From Nocardia aobensis NBRC 100429 (lineage in GTDB: Bacteria; Actinomycetota; Actinomycetes; Mycobacteriales; Mycobacteriaceae), in assembly GCF_000308375.1 (NCBI RefSeq), contig NZ_BAFQ01000110.1, positions 1 through 37,896 of the forward strand: a stretch of DNA of 37,896 nt. Direction: 5' to 3'. Shown piece after piece: positions 7,669-14,642 of this stretch. The translations under genes were made by a program, and so were the position numbers. Position 1 is the stretch's first letter, and every line of letters starts with the position of its first letter. The notes under the pieces were generated by a model that saw nothing but the letters and a program-made list of their open reading frames with translations, ran no database searches and was not told the DNA's origin.

Positions 7669-8475
7669 ATGACTACCCTGCAGCGCTACGCCGACCGCCG
7701 CGTCCTGGTGACGGGCGCCGGTTCCGGCATCGGTCAGGCGACCGTTCTGCGCATCCTGTCCGAGGGCGGCCGAGTCGCGGCCGCGGACATCAGCGCCGAC
7801 GGCCTGAAGGACACGCACTCCAAAGCAGGCGAGGACGCAGAGCGCCTCACCACCGTCGTCATGGACGTCGGTGCCGAGGACTCGGTGAAAACCGGTGTCA
7901 CCGAAGCGGTCCGGGGGCTCGGCGGCCTCGACGCGCTGGTGAACGCAGCGGGAATTCTGCGCTCGGCCCACTTCGAGCAGACCACCGTGGCCGACTTCGA
8001 ACAGGTTATCCGGATCAATCTCATCGGCACCTTCCTGGTGATCCGGGAAGCCCTGCCGGCACTGCGCGAGGGTACGGAACCTGCGGTGGTGAACTTCAGC
8101 TCCACCTCGGCGCAGTTCGCACACCCCTACATGTCGGCCTACGCGGCCTCGAAGGGCGGCATCCAGGCGATGACCCACGCGCTCGCCATGGAATTCAGCA
8201 AGCAGGGCATCCGCTTCAATTCCGTGCAGCCGGGCTCGATCTCGTCGGGTATGACCGACGGCACCGGCGAAGCCAAGCAGAGCGTGGGCCCCGGCCTGCC
8301 CGCCGACGCCGACTCCGCCTTGTTCGGCAAGACCGCACCGATGCTGCCGCTGCCCGACGGCGCGATTTTCGCCCAGCCCGACGCGGTGGCCGCCGTGGTC
8401 GCGATGCTCGCCTCCGCCGACGCCTACTTCGTTACCGGTGCCGAACTGCGCATCGACGGCGGCTCGCACATGTGA
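7669..8475 (+). CDS. Short-chain dehydrogenase/reductase
   Basis: This 268-residue classical SDR carries all landmarks: TGAGSGIG cofactor loop, an aspartate after beta2 (AAADIS) that favours NAD(H), NAAG, catalytic Ser in NFSSTSA, YAASK, and the C-terminal VTGAELRIDGG found in hydroxysteroid and 3-oxoacyl reductases. An AAAGGAG ribosome site precedes the ATG. It is transcribed alone from its own regulon promoter, away from the SDR at 7130. A hydroxysteroid dehydrogenase role is a reasonable guess in this cluster, with position and stereochemistry unknown. Confidence 0.9.
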   Translation: MTTLQRYADRRVLVTGAGSGIGQATVLRILSEGGRVAAADISADGLKDTHSKAGEDAERLTTVVMDVGAEDSVKTGVTEAVRGLGGLDALVNAAGILRSAHFEQTTVADFEQVIRINLIGTFLVIREALPALREGTEPAVVNFSSTSAQFAHPYMSAYAASKGGIQAMTHALAMEFSKQGIRFNSVQPGSISSGMTDGTGEAKQSVGPGLPADADSALFGKTAPMLPLPDGAIFAQPDAVAAVVAMLASADAYFVTGAELRIDGGSHM

Positions 8476-8820
8476 CAGTCGGGCCGGAAGCGATTCGAAA
8501 ATACTTCCGCTGAACGGGATTCCGGCTCCGGGAGCCGCCGCGACCACCTTAGCGTTCGGCCGTATTCAGGCCCCGGAGCGGCATCCGCACCCGCGTCGTC
8601 GCAGTGGCGGCCATTCCCTGCGTATCGTTGTTGCTCGTCGCCGTAGGAGCTGCTGGCCACTTCCTCCAAACCGGCCAGCACGCCCGCAACTGGGCGCACC
8701 GCGTGTTCCAGTTCAGCGGAGGCCGCGGCGAGGTCGTCGACAATCCCGACATGGTGGAGCTTTCAAAAATCGTAAGGTCCAATCATCGCTACCATTTCGT
8801 AGTTGTCGTCCGTCCCCGCT
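8476..8820. other. Intergenic region with an orphan regulon promoter
   Basis: This region contains a clear palindrome/-10 pair reading rightward (8505-8555) but no recognisable gene after it. The minus strand has a helical, coding-like stretch (LAAASAELEHAVRPVAGVLAGLEEVA, roughly 8630-8740) without a credible start, which I cannot identify. Confidence 0.4.
8505..8555 (+). promoter_or_regulatory. Cluster palindrome plus -10 with no obvious downstream gene
   Basis: TTCCGCTGAACGGGA (8505-8519, centre 8512) is followed exactly 38 bp later by TAGCGT (8550-8555), the same -10 as at 12602 and 29031. Transcription would start near 8562 and run rightward into a region with only a weak ORF. Confidence 0.65.
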
Positions 8821-8894
8821 TCATCCCCACCGCCAGGTGTCCAGTGGCGTCAATGCGCTGGACCGCGGATCAGGTTCGGGCGCCAACTGCCTGA
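8604..8894 (+). CDS. Uncertain small ORF downstream of the orphan promoter
   Basis: This is a 96-codon ORF from a GTG about 42 nt after the predicted start of transcription. The first residues are hydrophobic (CVSLLLVAVGAAG), like a short signal or membrane segment. The middle part has coding-like third-position base use, but the end does not, and it overlaps the 3' end of the HsaB-like remnant on the other strand. There is no ribosome site. It matches no family that I know. It could be a spurious frame or a remnant of the gene the promoter once served. Confidence 0.2.
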   Translation: MAAIPCVSLLLVAVGAAGHFLQTGQHARNWAHRVFQFSGGRGEVVDNPDMVELSKIVRSNHRYHFVVVVRPRFIPTARCPVASMRWTADQVRAPTA

Positions 8895-9219
8895 ATGCGG
8901 AGCGATGAAACAGCAGCGGAGGCCGCACAGACTGCACCTCCGCTTCGATCACCCGGCCGATCACGATGATGTGGTCACCACCGTCGACCTCGCGTTCGAG
9001 TGCGCAGGTCAGCGACGCGATCGCGCCCTCCAGCCTGGGTGCCCCGTTCGATGCTGGGTGCCAGGAGATTCCGGCGAATTTGTCGGCGCCCCTCATCCCG
9101 AACTGCCGGCACAGTCCCTGCTGGTCGGCCGCGAGGATGTTCACACAGAACTGTCCGGATTCCCGGATGTGCGGCCAGGTCGAGGAGGTGCGGGCCGGGC
9201 AGAAACAGATCAGCGGCGG
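8821..9219 (-). pseudogene. HsaB-like flavin reductase, 5'-truncated
   Basis: From about 9219 leftward the frame matches the flavin reductase component of two-component monooxygenases: PPLICFCPARTSSTWPHIRESG, FCVNILAADQ, DKFAGISW, a GGDHIIVIGRV segment and PLLFHRSAF. Such proteins supply reduced flavin to HsaA-type hydroxylases. The first 40 or so residues of the family, including the flavin-binding TVNSF-type segment, are missing. The open frame continues to 9294, but that part encodes unrelated residues and contains two copies of the cluster palindrome (9233-9247 and 9267-9281). The kshA promoter has therefore apparently replaced the 5' end. A short protein from ATG 9252 is possible but would probably not bind flavin. 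Confidence 0.7.
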
Positions 9220-9266
9220 GCAAGGCCCGGCTTCCCAATGAGCGAAACACATTCCACCAGGACTAA

Positions 9267-9318
9267 TTCCATCCAGTGAAATTCGCCCGATCATGACCGG
9301 GAACGTCGGTGTTACAAC
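9267..9318 (+). promoter_or_regulatory. Cluster palindrome plus -10 for the frameshifted kshA
   Basis: TTCCATCCAGTGAAA (9267-9281, centre 9274) is 39 bp from TACAAC (9313). A second, better core, TCCCAATGAGCGAAA (9233-9247, centre 9240), lies 34 bp further upstream, so this promoter may have tandem sites. The leader is about 70 nt. Confidence 0.5.
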
Positions 9319-9395
9319 GGTTTACGCGTGGGATCGGTCCGCGACCGCGGACATTCAGCCTGCTTCCACACGGACGGGTTTGGAGGACGGTCGAG

Positions 9396-10537
9396 ATGAC
9401 AACGGTGCACGATGAGGTACGCCGGATCGAAGCCGAAGCCGCGCCGAAGCGGTTCGCACGAGGCTGGCACTGCCTGGGGTTGAGCAAAGATTTCGCCGAC
9501 GACAGACCGCATTCGATTCAGGCGTTCGGAACGAAGCTGGTCGTCTTCCGCGGCGAGGACCGGAAACTGAACGTCCTCGACGCCTACTGCCGGCACATGG
9601 GCGGTGATTTGTCCGACGGCGAGATCAAGGGTAATGAGATCGCTTGTCCGTTCCACGATTGGCGGTGGGGCGGGGACGGCCGCTGCAAACAGATCCCCTA
9701 TGCCCGGCGGGTGCCGCCGCTGGCCCGCACCCGCACCTGGACCACCCTCGAGCAGGACGGGATGCTGTTCGTCTGGAACGACCCCGAGGGCAACCCGCCG
9801 CCGGCCGAGGTCACGATTCCGCGGATAGAAGGTGCCGGCAGCGATTCCTGGACCGACTGGCACTGGTACACCACGATCGTCCATACCAACTGCCGCGAGA
9901 TCGTCGACAACGTCGTGGATATGGCCCACTTCTTCTACATCCACGGCTCGCTGCCGACCTACTTCAAAAACGTCTTCGAAGGTCATATCGCCACCCAGTA
10001 CTTCAAAAGTGGCCCGCGGGCGGATCTTGCAGGGCCCGAGGGACAGCCCGCCTTGCTGGGTACGACATCTGTGGCGTCGTATTACGGTCCCTCCTTCATG
10101 ATCGACGACCTCGTCTATCACTACGAGAACGGCGACTACAAGACGGTTCTGCTCAACTGCCACTACCCGATCGACGAGAATTCGTTCGTACTGCAATACG
10201 GAATCATCGTCGAGAAGTCCGAGGGGCTGCCCGAGGACGAGCCATCGCGACCGCGGTGGCGCTGGGCGATTGGGTGAAGATCGGTTTCGAGCAGGATGTG
10301 GCGATCTGGAAGCGTAAGGCGCGCATCGACAATCCGCTGCTGTGCGAGGAGGACGGCCCGGTATATCAGCTGCGGCGCTGGTACCAGCAGTTCTACGTCG
10401 ACGCCGCCGAGGTGGCCCCGGAAATGGTCGACCGATTCGAATTCGAACTCGACACCACCCGGCCGCTCGAGGCGTGGCAGCGGAAGGTCCAGGCGAATCT
10501 CGCCCGCGGTGCCGAATCCGCCGGAGCACCCTCATGA
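9396..10537 (+). pseudogene. kshA: 3-ketosteroid 9alpha-hydroxylase oxygenase (KshA), frameshifted
   Basis: Two overlapping frames together give a complete KshA of about 380 residues. Frame one (from ATG 9396, GGAGGA upstream) holds the Rieske ligands C65-x-H67 and C84-P-F-H87, and NVVDMAHFFYIH with the two mononuclear-iron histidines. It runs into a TGA near 10277. Frame two continues the homology from about 10244 (AIATAVALGDWVKIGFEQDV) to a stop at 10537. The change lies at 10238-10247, equivalent to a net loss of one base. The second KshA in this window reads through the same place without a break. Unless this is a sequence error, the C-terminal helical part is lost and the copy is inactive. 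The intact enzyme would hydroxylate C9 of 1,4-diene-3-ketosteroids with KshB as electron donor. Confidence 0.85.
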
Positions 10538-10614
10538 CGCTCCCGAGTGAATCCATTTGGGCGGCAGCACGATCCGGTGAACTACCGGTGCTCGACGAAG
10601 CGCCGCCGGGCTAG
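10534..10614 (+). CDS. Very small ORF overlapping the kshA stop
   Basis: An ATG overlaps the kshA stop as ATGA and opens 26 codons (MTLPSESIWAAARSGELPVL...) ending at TAG 10614. No family is recognised. It is probably the remnant of a gene that was once translationally coupled to kshA, or a chance frame. Confidence 0.15.
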   Translation: MTLPSESIWAAARSGELPVLDEAPPG

Positions 10615-10703
10615 GAGCGCCCAGGAAACGATTCCGGCACCGTCGCGAAATTCAACCAGCGGAACAGAATCGCGGACCGATGGCGACCCGCCGCGAAAAA
10701 CAG

Positions 10704-10741
10704 CTCACCGGGGGCCACGGCATTCGGCGGCCCCCGGTGAG
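10704..10741. terminator. Strong bidirectional hairpin terminator
   Basis: CTCACCGGGGGCC (10704-10716) and its exact reverse complement GGCCCCCGGTGAG (10729-10741) make a perfect 13-bp GC-rich stem with a 12-nt loop. It lies between the kshA copy and the convergent kstD and can serve both. Confidence 0.85.
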
Positions 10742-10749
10742 GTGGGCGG

Positions 10750-12453
10750 CTAGGCCGACTCGGTGGTCTCCCCTGCGGCGTGGCGCGCGGCGATGTATCC
10801 GAAGACCAGGCCTTGGCCGATCGTCGCCCCGGCGCCCGGGTAGCTGGCGCCGAAGGCGTTCGCGGCGGTGTTGCCGATCGCGTACAGCCCTTCGATCACA
10901 CTGCCGTCTTCACGCAGCACGCGCGCGTCCCGGTCGGCGACCACACCGCCGCACGTGCCCAGATCGCTGAGGGTCATCTTGACCGCGTAGTACGGGGCTT
11001 TCCGTAGCGGCGCGAGATTCGGGTTCGGCGTCACGGTGGGATCGCCGTAGTAGCGGTCGTAGGCGCTGGCTCCGCGCGCGAACTCCGGATCTGTTCCGCT
11101 CTCGGCGTAGCGGTTCATATTCTGGAATGTCTCGGTGAACGCGTCCTCGGGGACCCCGATGGCCCGTGCCAACGCCGCGGGGTCGTCGGCGCGATGGGCG
11201 ATACCGGCCTCGAACCAGGCCTGCGGCAGGGGCTGACGGGGAAAGTACTGTCCCGCAAGGATGTAGTTGTTGCGATAGCGCTGATCGAAGACCAGCCACA
11301 TCTGTTCGGCCGGGTCTCCTCGCCGCTCCCGCGCCAGCAGCGCCTGGCCGAACGACATGTAGTCCATCGCCTCGTTCACGAAGCGCCGGCCGGTCTGGTC
11401 GACGACGAACGAGCCCGGTAGCGAACGTTCGGCGAGCATGACCAGGGGTGCGGCGCCGGGCAGTGGTGCGAATGCGGGGAACCACCATGCCTGATCCATC
11501 AGGGCGGTCCCGGCACCGAGATCTTGGGCCGCGGTGATGGCGTCACCGGTATTGCCCTCGGATCCCAGACTGGCGTCGTCGTCGAGCCGCGGCGACTGGA
11601 ATTTGTGCCGTGCGGCCATATCGTGGTCGAAGCCTCCGGCGGCCAGCACCACCCCTCGACGCGCCGTCACGGTGACCTCACGCTCACCTTGGCGCACCAC
11701 CGCGCCGGCGACGCGGTCGCCCTCACGGATCAGCCGGACAAGGCTGGTCTCGGTCCACACAGGAATACCGGCCCGTAGTACGCCCGCGAACAGACCCGCT
11801 GCCAGAGCCTGTCCCCCGGCCAGATATTCGCGCCCGATCACCATGCCGCCGATACCGAGGGCGGCCCGCCGAAGAATGCGGGAGAACGCCTTGATCGGTT
11901 TGCGCGCAACAAGATTCATCCACTTGTAGTCCGCGCCGGTGACCGGCATCGGCACCGGTGCCTCCATGACGCCGGGGCGCAGGCGCGGTCGCTGCTCACC
12001 CAGGATCGAGGCATCGAACGGGCGGCATTCACACGTCCGGCCCTCGGCCCGGCCCCCGGGCTCCTCCGGGTGGTAGTCCGAATAGCCCTTCGCCCAGAAG
12101 AATCGCATCGGCGTGGTCCGCTCGAGCATCTCGACCGCCGCGGCACCGGCATCGAGGAAAGCCTGTCCACGCTCGGCAGGTGTGGTATCACCAACGACCG
12201 ACCGGAGATAGGCGCGCGCCTCGGCCAGATCAGGGTCCGAATCGGGGAGGCTGGAGTTGCCCGGAATCCAGAACGCACCACCGGACCGCGCGGTCGAACC
12301 ACCCACGTAAGCGGTCTTCTCGACGATCACACTCGACAGCCCCTGCTCGTGGGCCGCCAGCGCCGCGGCCATGCCGGTGCCGGAACCGACGACCAGTAGG
12401 TCGACGGTCACCTCGTGGGCGGTCGTGAGCGGGGGCATCGGCTTCTTCGCCAT
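10750..12453 (-). CDS. kstD: 3-ketosteroid Delta1-dehydrogenase (KstD)
   Basis: This 567-residue flavoprotein has the N-terminal FAD motif LLVVGSGTGMAAA, the KTAYVGGSTARSGG segment, GYSDYHPEEPGG, RFVNEAMDY, and a C-terminal YAIGNTAANAFGASYPGAGATIG. The Tyr and Gly of YPGAG correspond to the Tyr487/Gly491 pair of the Rhodococcus erythropolis enzyme, and the tyrosines in GYSDY and NEAMDY fit the other active-site positions. The enzyme removes hydrogens from C1 and C2 of 3-ketosteroids; together with 9alpha-hydroxylation this opens ring B. The ATG at 12453 follows a GTGGAG ribosome site; a further start at the next Met is possible. It is monocistronic, ends at the strong hairpin, and has its own regulon promoter. 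Confidence 0.88.
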   Translation of the reverse strand: MAKKPMPPLTTAHEVTVDLLVVGSGTGMAAALAAHEQGLSSVIVEKTAYVGGSTARSGGAFWIPGNSSLPDSDPDLAEARAYLRSVVGDTTPAERGQAFLDAGAAAVEMLERTTPMRFFWAKGYSDYHPEEPGGRAEGRTCECRPFDASILGEQRPRLRPGVMEAPVPMPVTGADYKWMNLVARKPIKAFSRILRRAALGIGGMVIGREYLAGGQALAAGLFAGVLRAGIPVWTETSLVRLIREGDRVAGAVVRQGEREVTVTARRGVVLAAGGFDHDMAARHKFQSPRLDDDASLGSEGNTGDAITAAQDLGAGTALMDQAWWFPAFAPLPGAAPLVMLAERSLPGSFVVDQTGRRFVNEAMDYMSFGQALLARERRGDPAEQMWLVFDQRYRNNYILAGQYFPRQPLPQAWFEAGIAHRADDPAALARAIGVPEDAFTETFQNMNRYAESGTDPEFARGASAYDRYYGDPTVTPNPNLAPLRKAPYYAVKMTLSDLGTCGGVVADRDARVLREDGSVIEGLYAIGNTAANAFGASYPGAGATIGQGLVFGYIAARHAAGETTESA

Positions 12454-12493
12454 AATTCGGAACTCCACTCTCAGGGGTGGGACGGATTGCCCC

Positions 12494-12544
12494 AACCTAG
12501 ATTCGCGCGAACGGCAGTCGAAGGTGGTCTTCCATTCAGTGGGA
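12494..12544 (-). promoter_or_regulatory. Cluster palindrome plus -10 for kstD
   Basis: The forward strand at 12530-12544 reads TTCCATTCAGTGGGA (centre 12537). The minus-strand -10 TAGGTT starts at 12499, exactly 38 bp away, and gives a 34-nt leader. It shares a 160-bp divergent region with the next promoter. Confidence 0.75.
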
Positions 12545-12555
12545 GAGCCCGCGAA

Positions 12556-12607
12556 TTCCGCTGAGCGGAAACGGGTTCTGCCGCGTCGGCCGGGGCCCGG
12601 TTAGCGT
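12556..12607 (+). promoter_or_regulatory. Perfect palindrome plus -10, leaderless promoter
   Basis: TTCCGCTGAGCGGAA (12556-12570, centre 12563) is a perfect palindrome around the central base. TAGCGT begins at 12602, 39 bp from the centre. Transcription should start at or next to the A of the ATG at 12614, so the mRNA is probably leaderless; indeed no ribosome site is present. Confidence 0.75.
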
Positions 12608-12613
12608 CCGGAT

Positions 12614-13138
12614 ATGAGCAATACGTGGAGCAGAGAAGAACTGGAATCGGCGTTTCAGACCTGGCATGCGACGGTCACCCGCGCGGCCTCGGGCACCGGC
12701 AGCTGGCGCGAATTCGTCGACCTGTTCACCCCCGACGCCGAGTATCACGAGCAAATGGTCGGAGTTCTGAAAGGACCCGACGCCATCTGGGCCTGGGCCG
12801 AGCCGACCCTCGCGCAGTTTCCGGGCTCCGCGATGACCTCGTTTCCCGATTATTGGCATCTGATCGACGACGTCAACGGTGTGATCGTGGTGAAGCTGAA
12901 CAATCTGATGCGCGATCCGGGTGACGGCTCGCAGATGGGCGCCGACAACATCAGCATTCTGACCTACGCCGGGAACGGAAAGTTCTCCAAAGAGGAAGAT
13001 ATCTACGATCCCGCCGAATTCGTCCGGCTGGTTCCCGAGTGGTGCCGGCGTGCCATGGAGCTCGGCACTCTCAGCGAGGCCGAGCTGGCATGGTGCAAAC
13101 AGGCGCTGCCCGCAGCAGAACCGGACTCCGTCTCGTAA
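12614..13138 (+). CDS. SnoaL/NTF2-like protein
   Basis: This 174-residue protein has the SnoaL-like architecture: a long N-terminal helix (REELESAFQTWHATVTRA), then WREFVDLFTPDAEYHEQM and an IWAWAEPTLAQFPGSAM helix, then strands ending in ILTYAGNGKFSKEEDIYDPAEF. The fold is that of ketosteroid isomerase-like and dehydratase enzymes. D36/H40-type residues in the cavity are plausible but not assignable. It is transcribed alone from a leaderless regulon promoter divergent from kstD, suggesting a direct role in the steroid pathway, perhaps isomerisation or water removal. Confidence 0.82.
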   Translation: MSNTWSREELESAFQTWHATVTRAASGTGSWREFVDLFTPDAEYHEQMVGVLKGPDAIWAWAEPTLAQFPGSAMTSFPDYWHLIDDVNGVIVVKLNNLMRDPGDGSQMGADNISILTYAGNGKFSKEEDIYDPAEFVRLVPEWCRRAMELGTLSEAELAWCKQALPAAEPDSVS

Positions 13139-13147
13139 GCGCTCACA

Positions 13148-13181
13148 CCGGGTGCGCCCGCGTAGTCGCGGGCTCACCCGG
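13148..13181. terminator. Bidirectional hairpin terminator
   Basis: CCGGGTG-c-GCCCGCG and CGCGGGC-t-CACCCGG pair in a 14-bp stem with one mismatch around a TAGT loop. It sits in the 53-bp gap between two convergent genes and can end both transcripts. Confidence 0.85.
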
Positions 13182-13191
13182 CGCGCGTTTC

Positions 13192-13452
13192 TCAGTGCAG
13201 CCGCGGGATATCGTCACCGGTCGGCAGTTGAATTCTGGATTCCGGCAGGGCGTGTTCGCGCACCGCGCGGTCGATCCGGCGACGCAGGACATCGCATCCG
13301 CGTTCCTGATGCCCCACCCCCCGGCCCTGCGCCGCGATCACCGGGCACCGCCCAGCGTCACCGGTCCACTGAACCGATGTGTGTGCCGCACTGAACTTCT
13401 CGATCAGCACGCGTTGGCCGCACTGCTCACAGTCGAGCGGACGCATGGTCAT
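13192..13452 (-). CDS. Small Cys-rich (zinc-ribbon/ferredoxin-like) protein coupled to the OYE gene
   Basis: This 86-residue protein starts at an ATG that overlaps the stop of the OYE-like gene as ATGA, so translation is coupled. It begins LDCEQCGQRVLIEKFSAAHTSVQW, with a CxxC pair followed by two further cysteines (RCP about 25 residues later and GCD about 20 residues after that), compatible with a metal or small redox centre. Coding-type base use and tight coupling support a real gene. I do not know a characterised function. It may be an accessory electron-transfer or structural partner of the oxidoreductase encoded just before it. Confidence 0.75.
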   Translation of the reverse strand: MTMRPLDCEQCGQRVLIEKFSAAHTSVQWTGDAGRCPVIAAQGRGVGHQERGCDVLRRRIDRAVREHALPESRIQLPTGDDIPRLH

Positions 13453-14642
13453 CGCGCGGCCGCGTGCGGTGTGGCCAGAACACAGTGCGTGTCGTAGAAG
13501 ATCGTCGGCATGCACTTGTTGCAGTGGATGCACAACGACTTCCTGTCGTGATCCTCGCGAATCCGATTGATCAGATCCGGCTCACGCAGCAGGGCTCGGG
13601 CCATCGCCACAAATTCGAACCCCTCGGCCATCGCGGTGTCCATAGTGGCCTTGTCGGTGATACCACCCAGCAGCACCAACGGCATCGAGACATTCGCTCT
13701 GATCTGCCGCGCCGCATCGAGCATGAACAGGTCCTGATACGGGTAGCTGTGCAAGAAGAGCTTCCCGGCAACCTTCACCCCGAAGCGCATCAGCGGCGAC
13801 ATGACCGCGGCGAACTCGTCGAGCGGAGCATCTCCCTTGAACAGATACATCGGGTTAAGCAGCGAACTGCCGATGGTGAGCTCGATCGCATCCAGGCTAC
13901 CGTCGGCCTCCAGCCATTGCGCGACCTGGATAGCCTCGTCGAGCCAGAAGCCGCCCGGCACACCGTCATCCATGTTCAGTTTGGCCAGAACGGCGATTCG
14001 TCCACCGGCCGCCTCGCGGACCTCGGCAGCAACCTCGCGCACCAAACGGGCACGGTTGCGCAGCGAACCACCGTAGTCGTCCTTGCGGCGATTCAGCACG
14101 GGGCTCAGGAACGAGCTCGCGAAATAGTTATGGCCGAAGTGGATTTCGACGGCATCGAATCCGGATTCGATGGCGAGCCGGGTAGCGGTCCCGTGCGCGG
14201 TCCGGATCCGCGCGATATCGGCAACCGTAGCCGAGTGCGTAATCTGCGGACCCATCGGGCTGACCCGTCGCGAGGCGCTCAGTGCGGGCAATCCGTTGGA
14301 TTTCGCGCTGGCCACCGGGCCGGCATGACCGATCTGGGCCGAAATCGCCGCACCCTCGACGTGGACAGCGTCGGTAAGGCGCCGCAGGCCGGGTACAGCT
14401 TCCTCGCGCATCCAGATCTGGTCCGCCTCGGTGCGCCCTTCGGGCGCCACGGCGCAGTAGGCGACCGTGGTCATTCCGACACCGCCTGCGGCGACTTGCC
14501 GGTGGAACTCGACGAGTTGGTCGCTCACGAGTGCGCCGGGCGCCATGTGTTCGAAGGTGGCCGACTTGATGACGCGGTTGCGCAGGATCACCGGTCCCAG
14601 CCGAGCCGGTGCCAGGACGTCAGGAGGCGGGTTCGTGGTCAC
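13449..14642 (-). CDS. Old-Yellow-Enzyme-like NADH:flavin oxidoreductase
   Basis: This 397-residue TIM-barrel FMN protein of the OYE family has the N-terminal RLGPVILRNRVIKSATFEHM, a barrel QIGHAGP segment, the VEIHFGHNYFASSFLSP motif with active-site histidines, NRRKDDYGGSLRNRARL, and a C-terminal phosphate-binding LGGITDK/MARALLREPDL. The C-terminal CIHCNKCMPTIF...C cysteines resemble those of the 2,4-dienoyl-CoA reductase branch, but spacing is not that of a classical 4Fe-4S motif. Such enzymes reduce conjugated C=C bonds of enones; a ring-A double bond of a 3-ketosteroid is an attractive substrate. The GTG start at 14642 overlaps the BVMO stop (GTGA), so it belongs to the 18398-13192 operon. 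Confidence 0.88.
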   Translation of the reverse strand: MTTNPPPDVLAPARLGPVILRNRVIKSATFEHMAPGALVSDQLVEFHRQVAAGGVGMTTVAYCAVAPEGRTEADQIWMREEAVPGLRRLTDAVHVEGAAISAQIGHAGPVASAKSNGLPALSASRRVSPMGPQITHSATVADIARIRTAHGTATRLAIESGFDAVEIHFGHNYFASSFLSPVLNRRKDDYGGSLRNRARLVREVAAEVREAAGGRIAVLAKLNMDDGVPGGFWLDEAIQVAQWLEADGSLDAIELTIGSSLLNPMYLFKGDAPLDEFAAVMSPLMRFGVKVAGKLFLHSYPYQDLFMLDAARQIRANVSMPLVLLGGITDKATMDTAMAEGFEFVAMARALLREPDLINRIREDHDRKSLCIHCNKCMPTIFYDTHCVLATPHAAAR

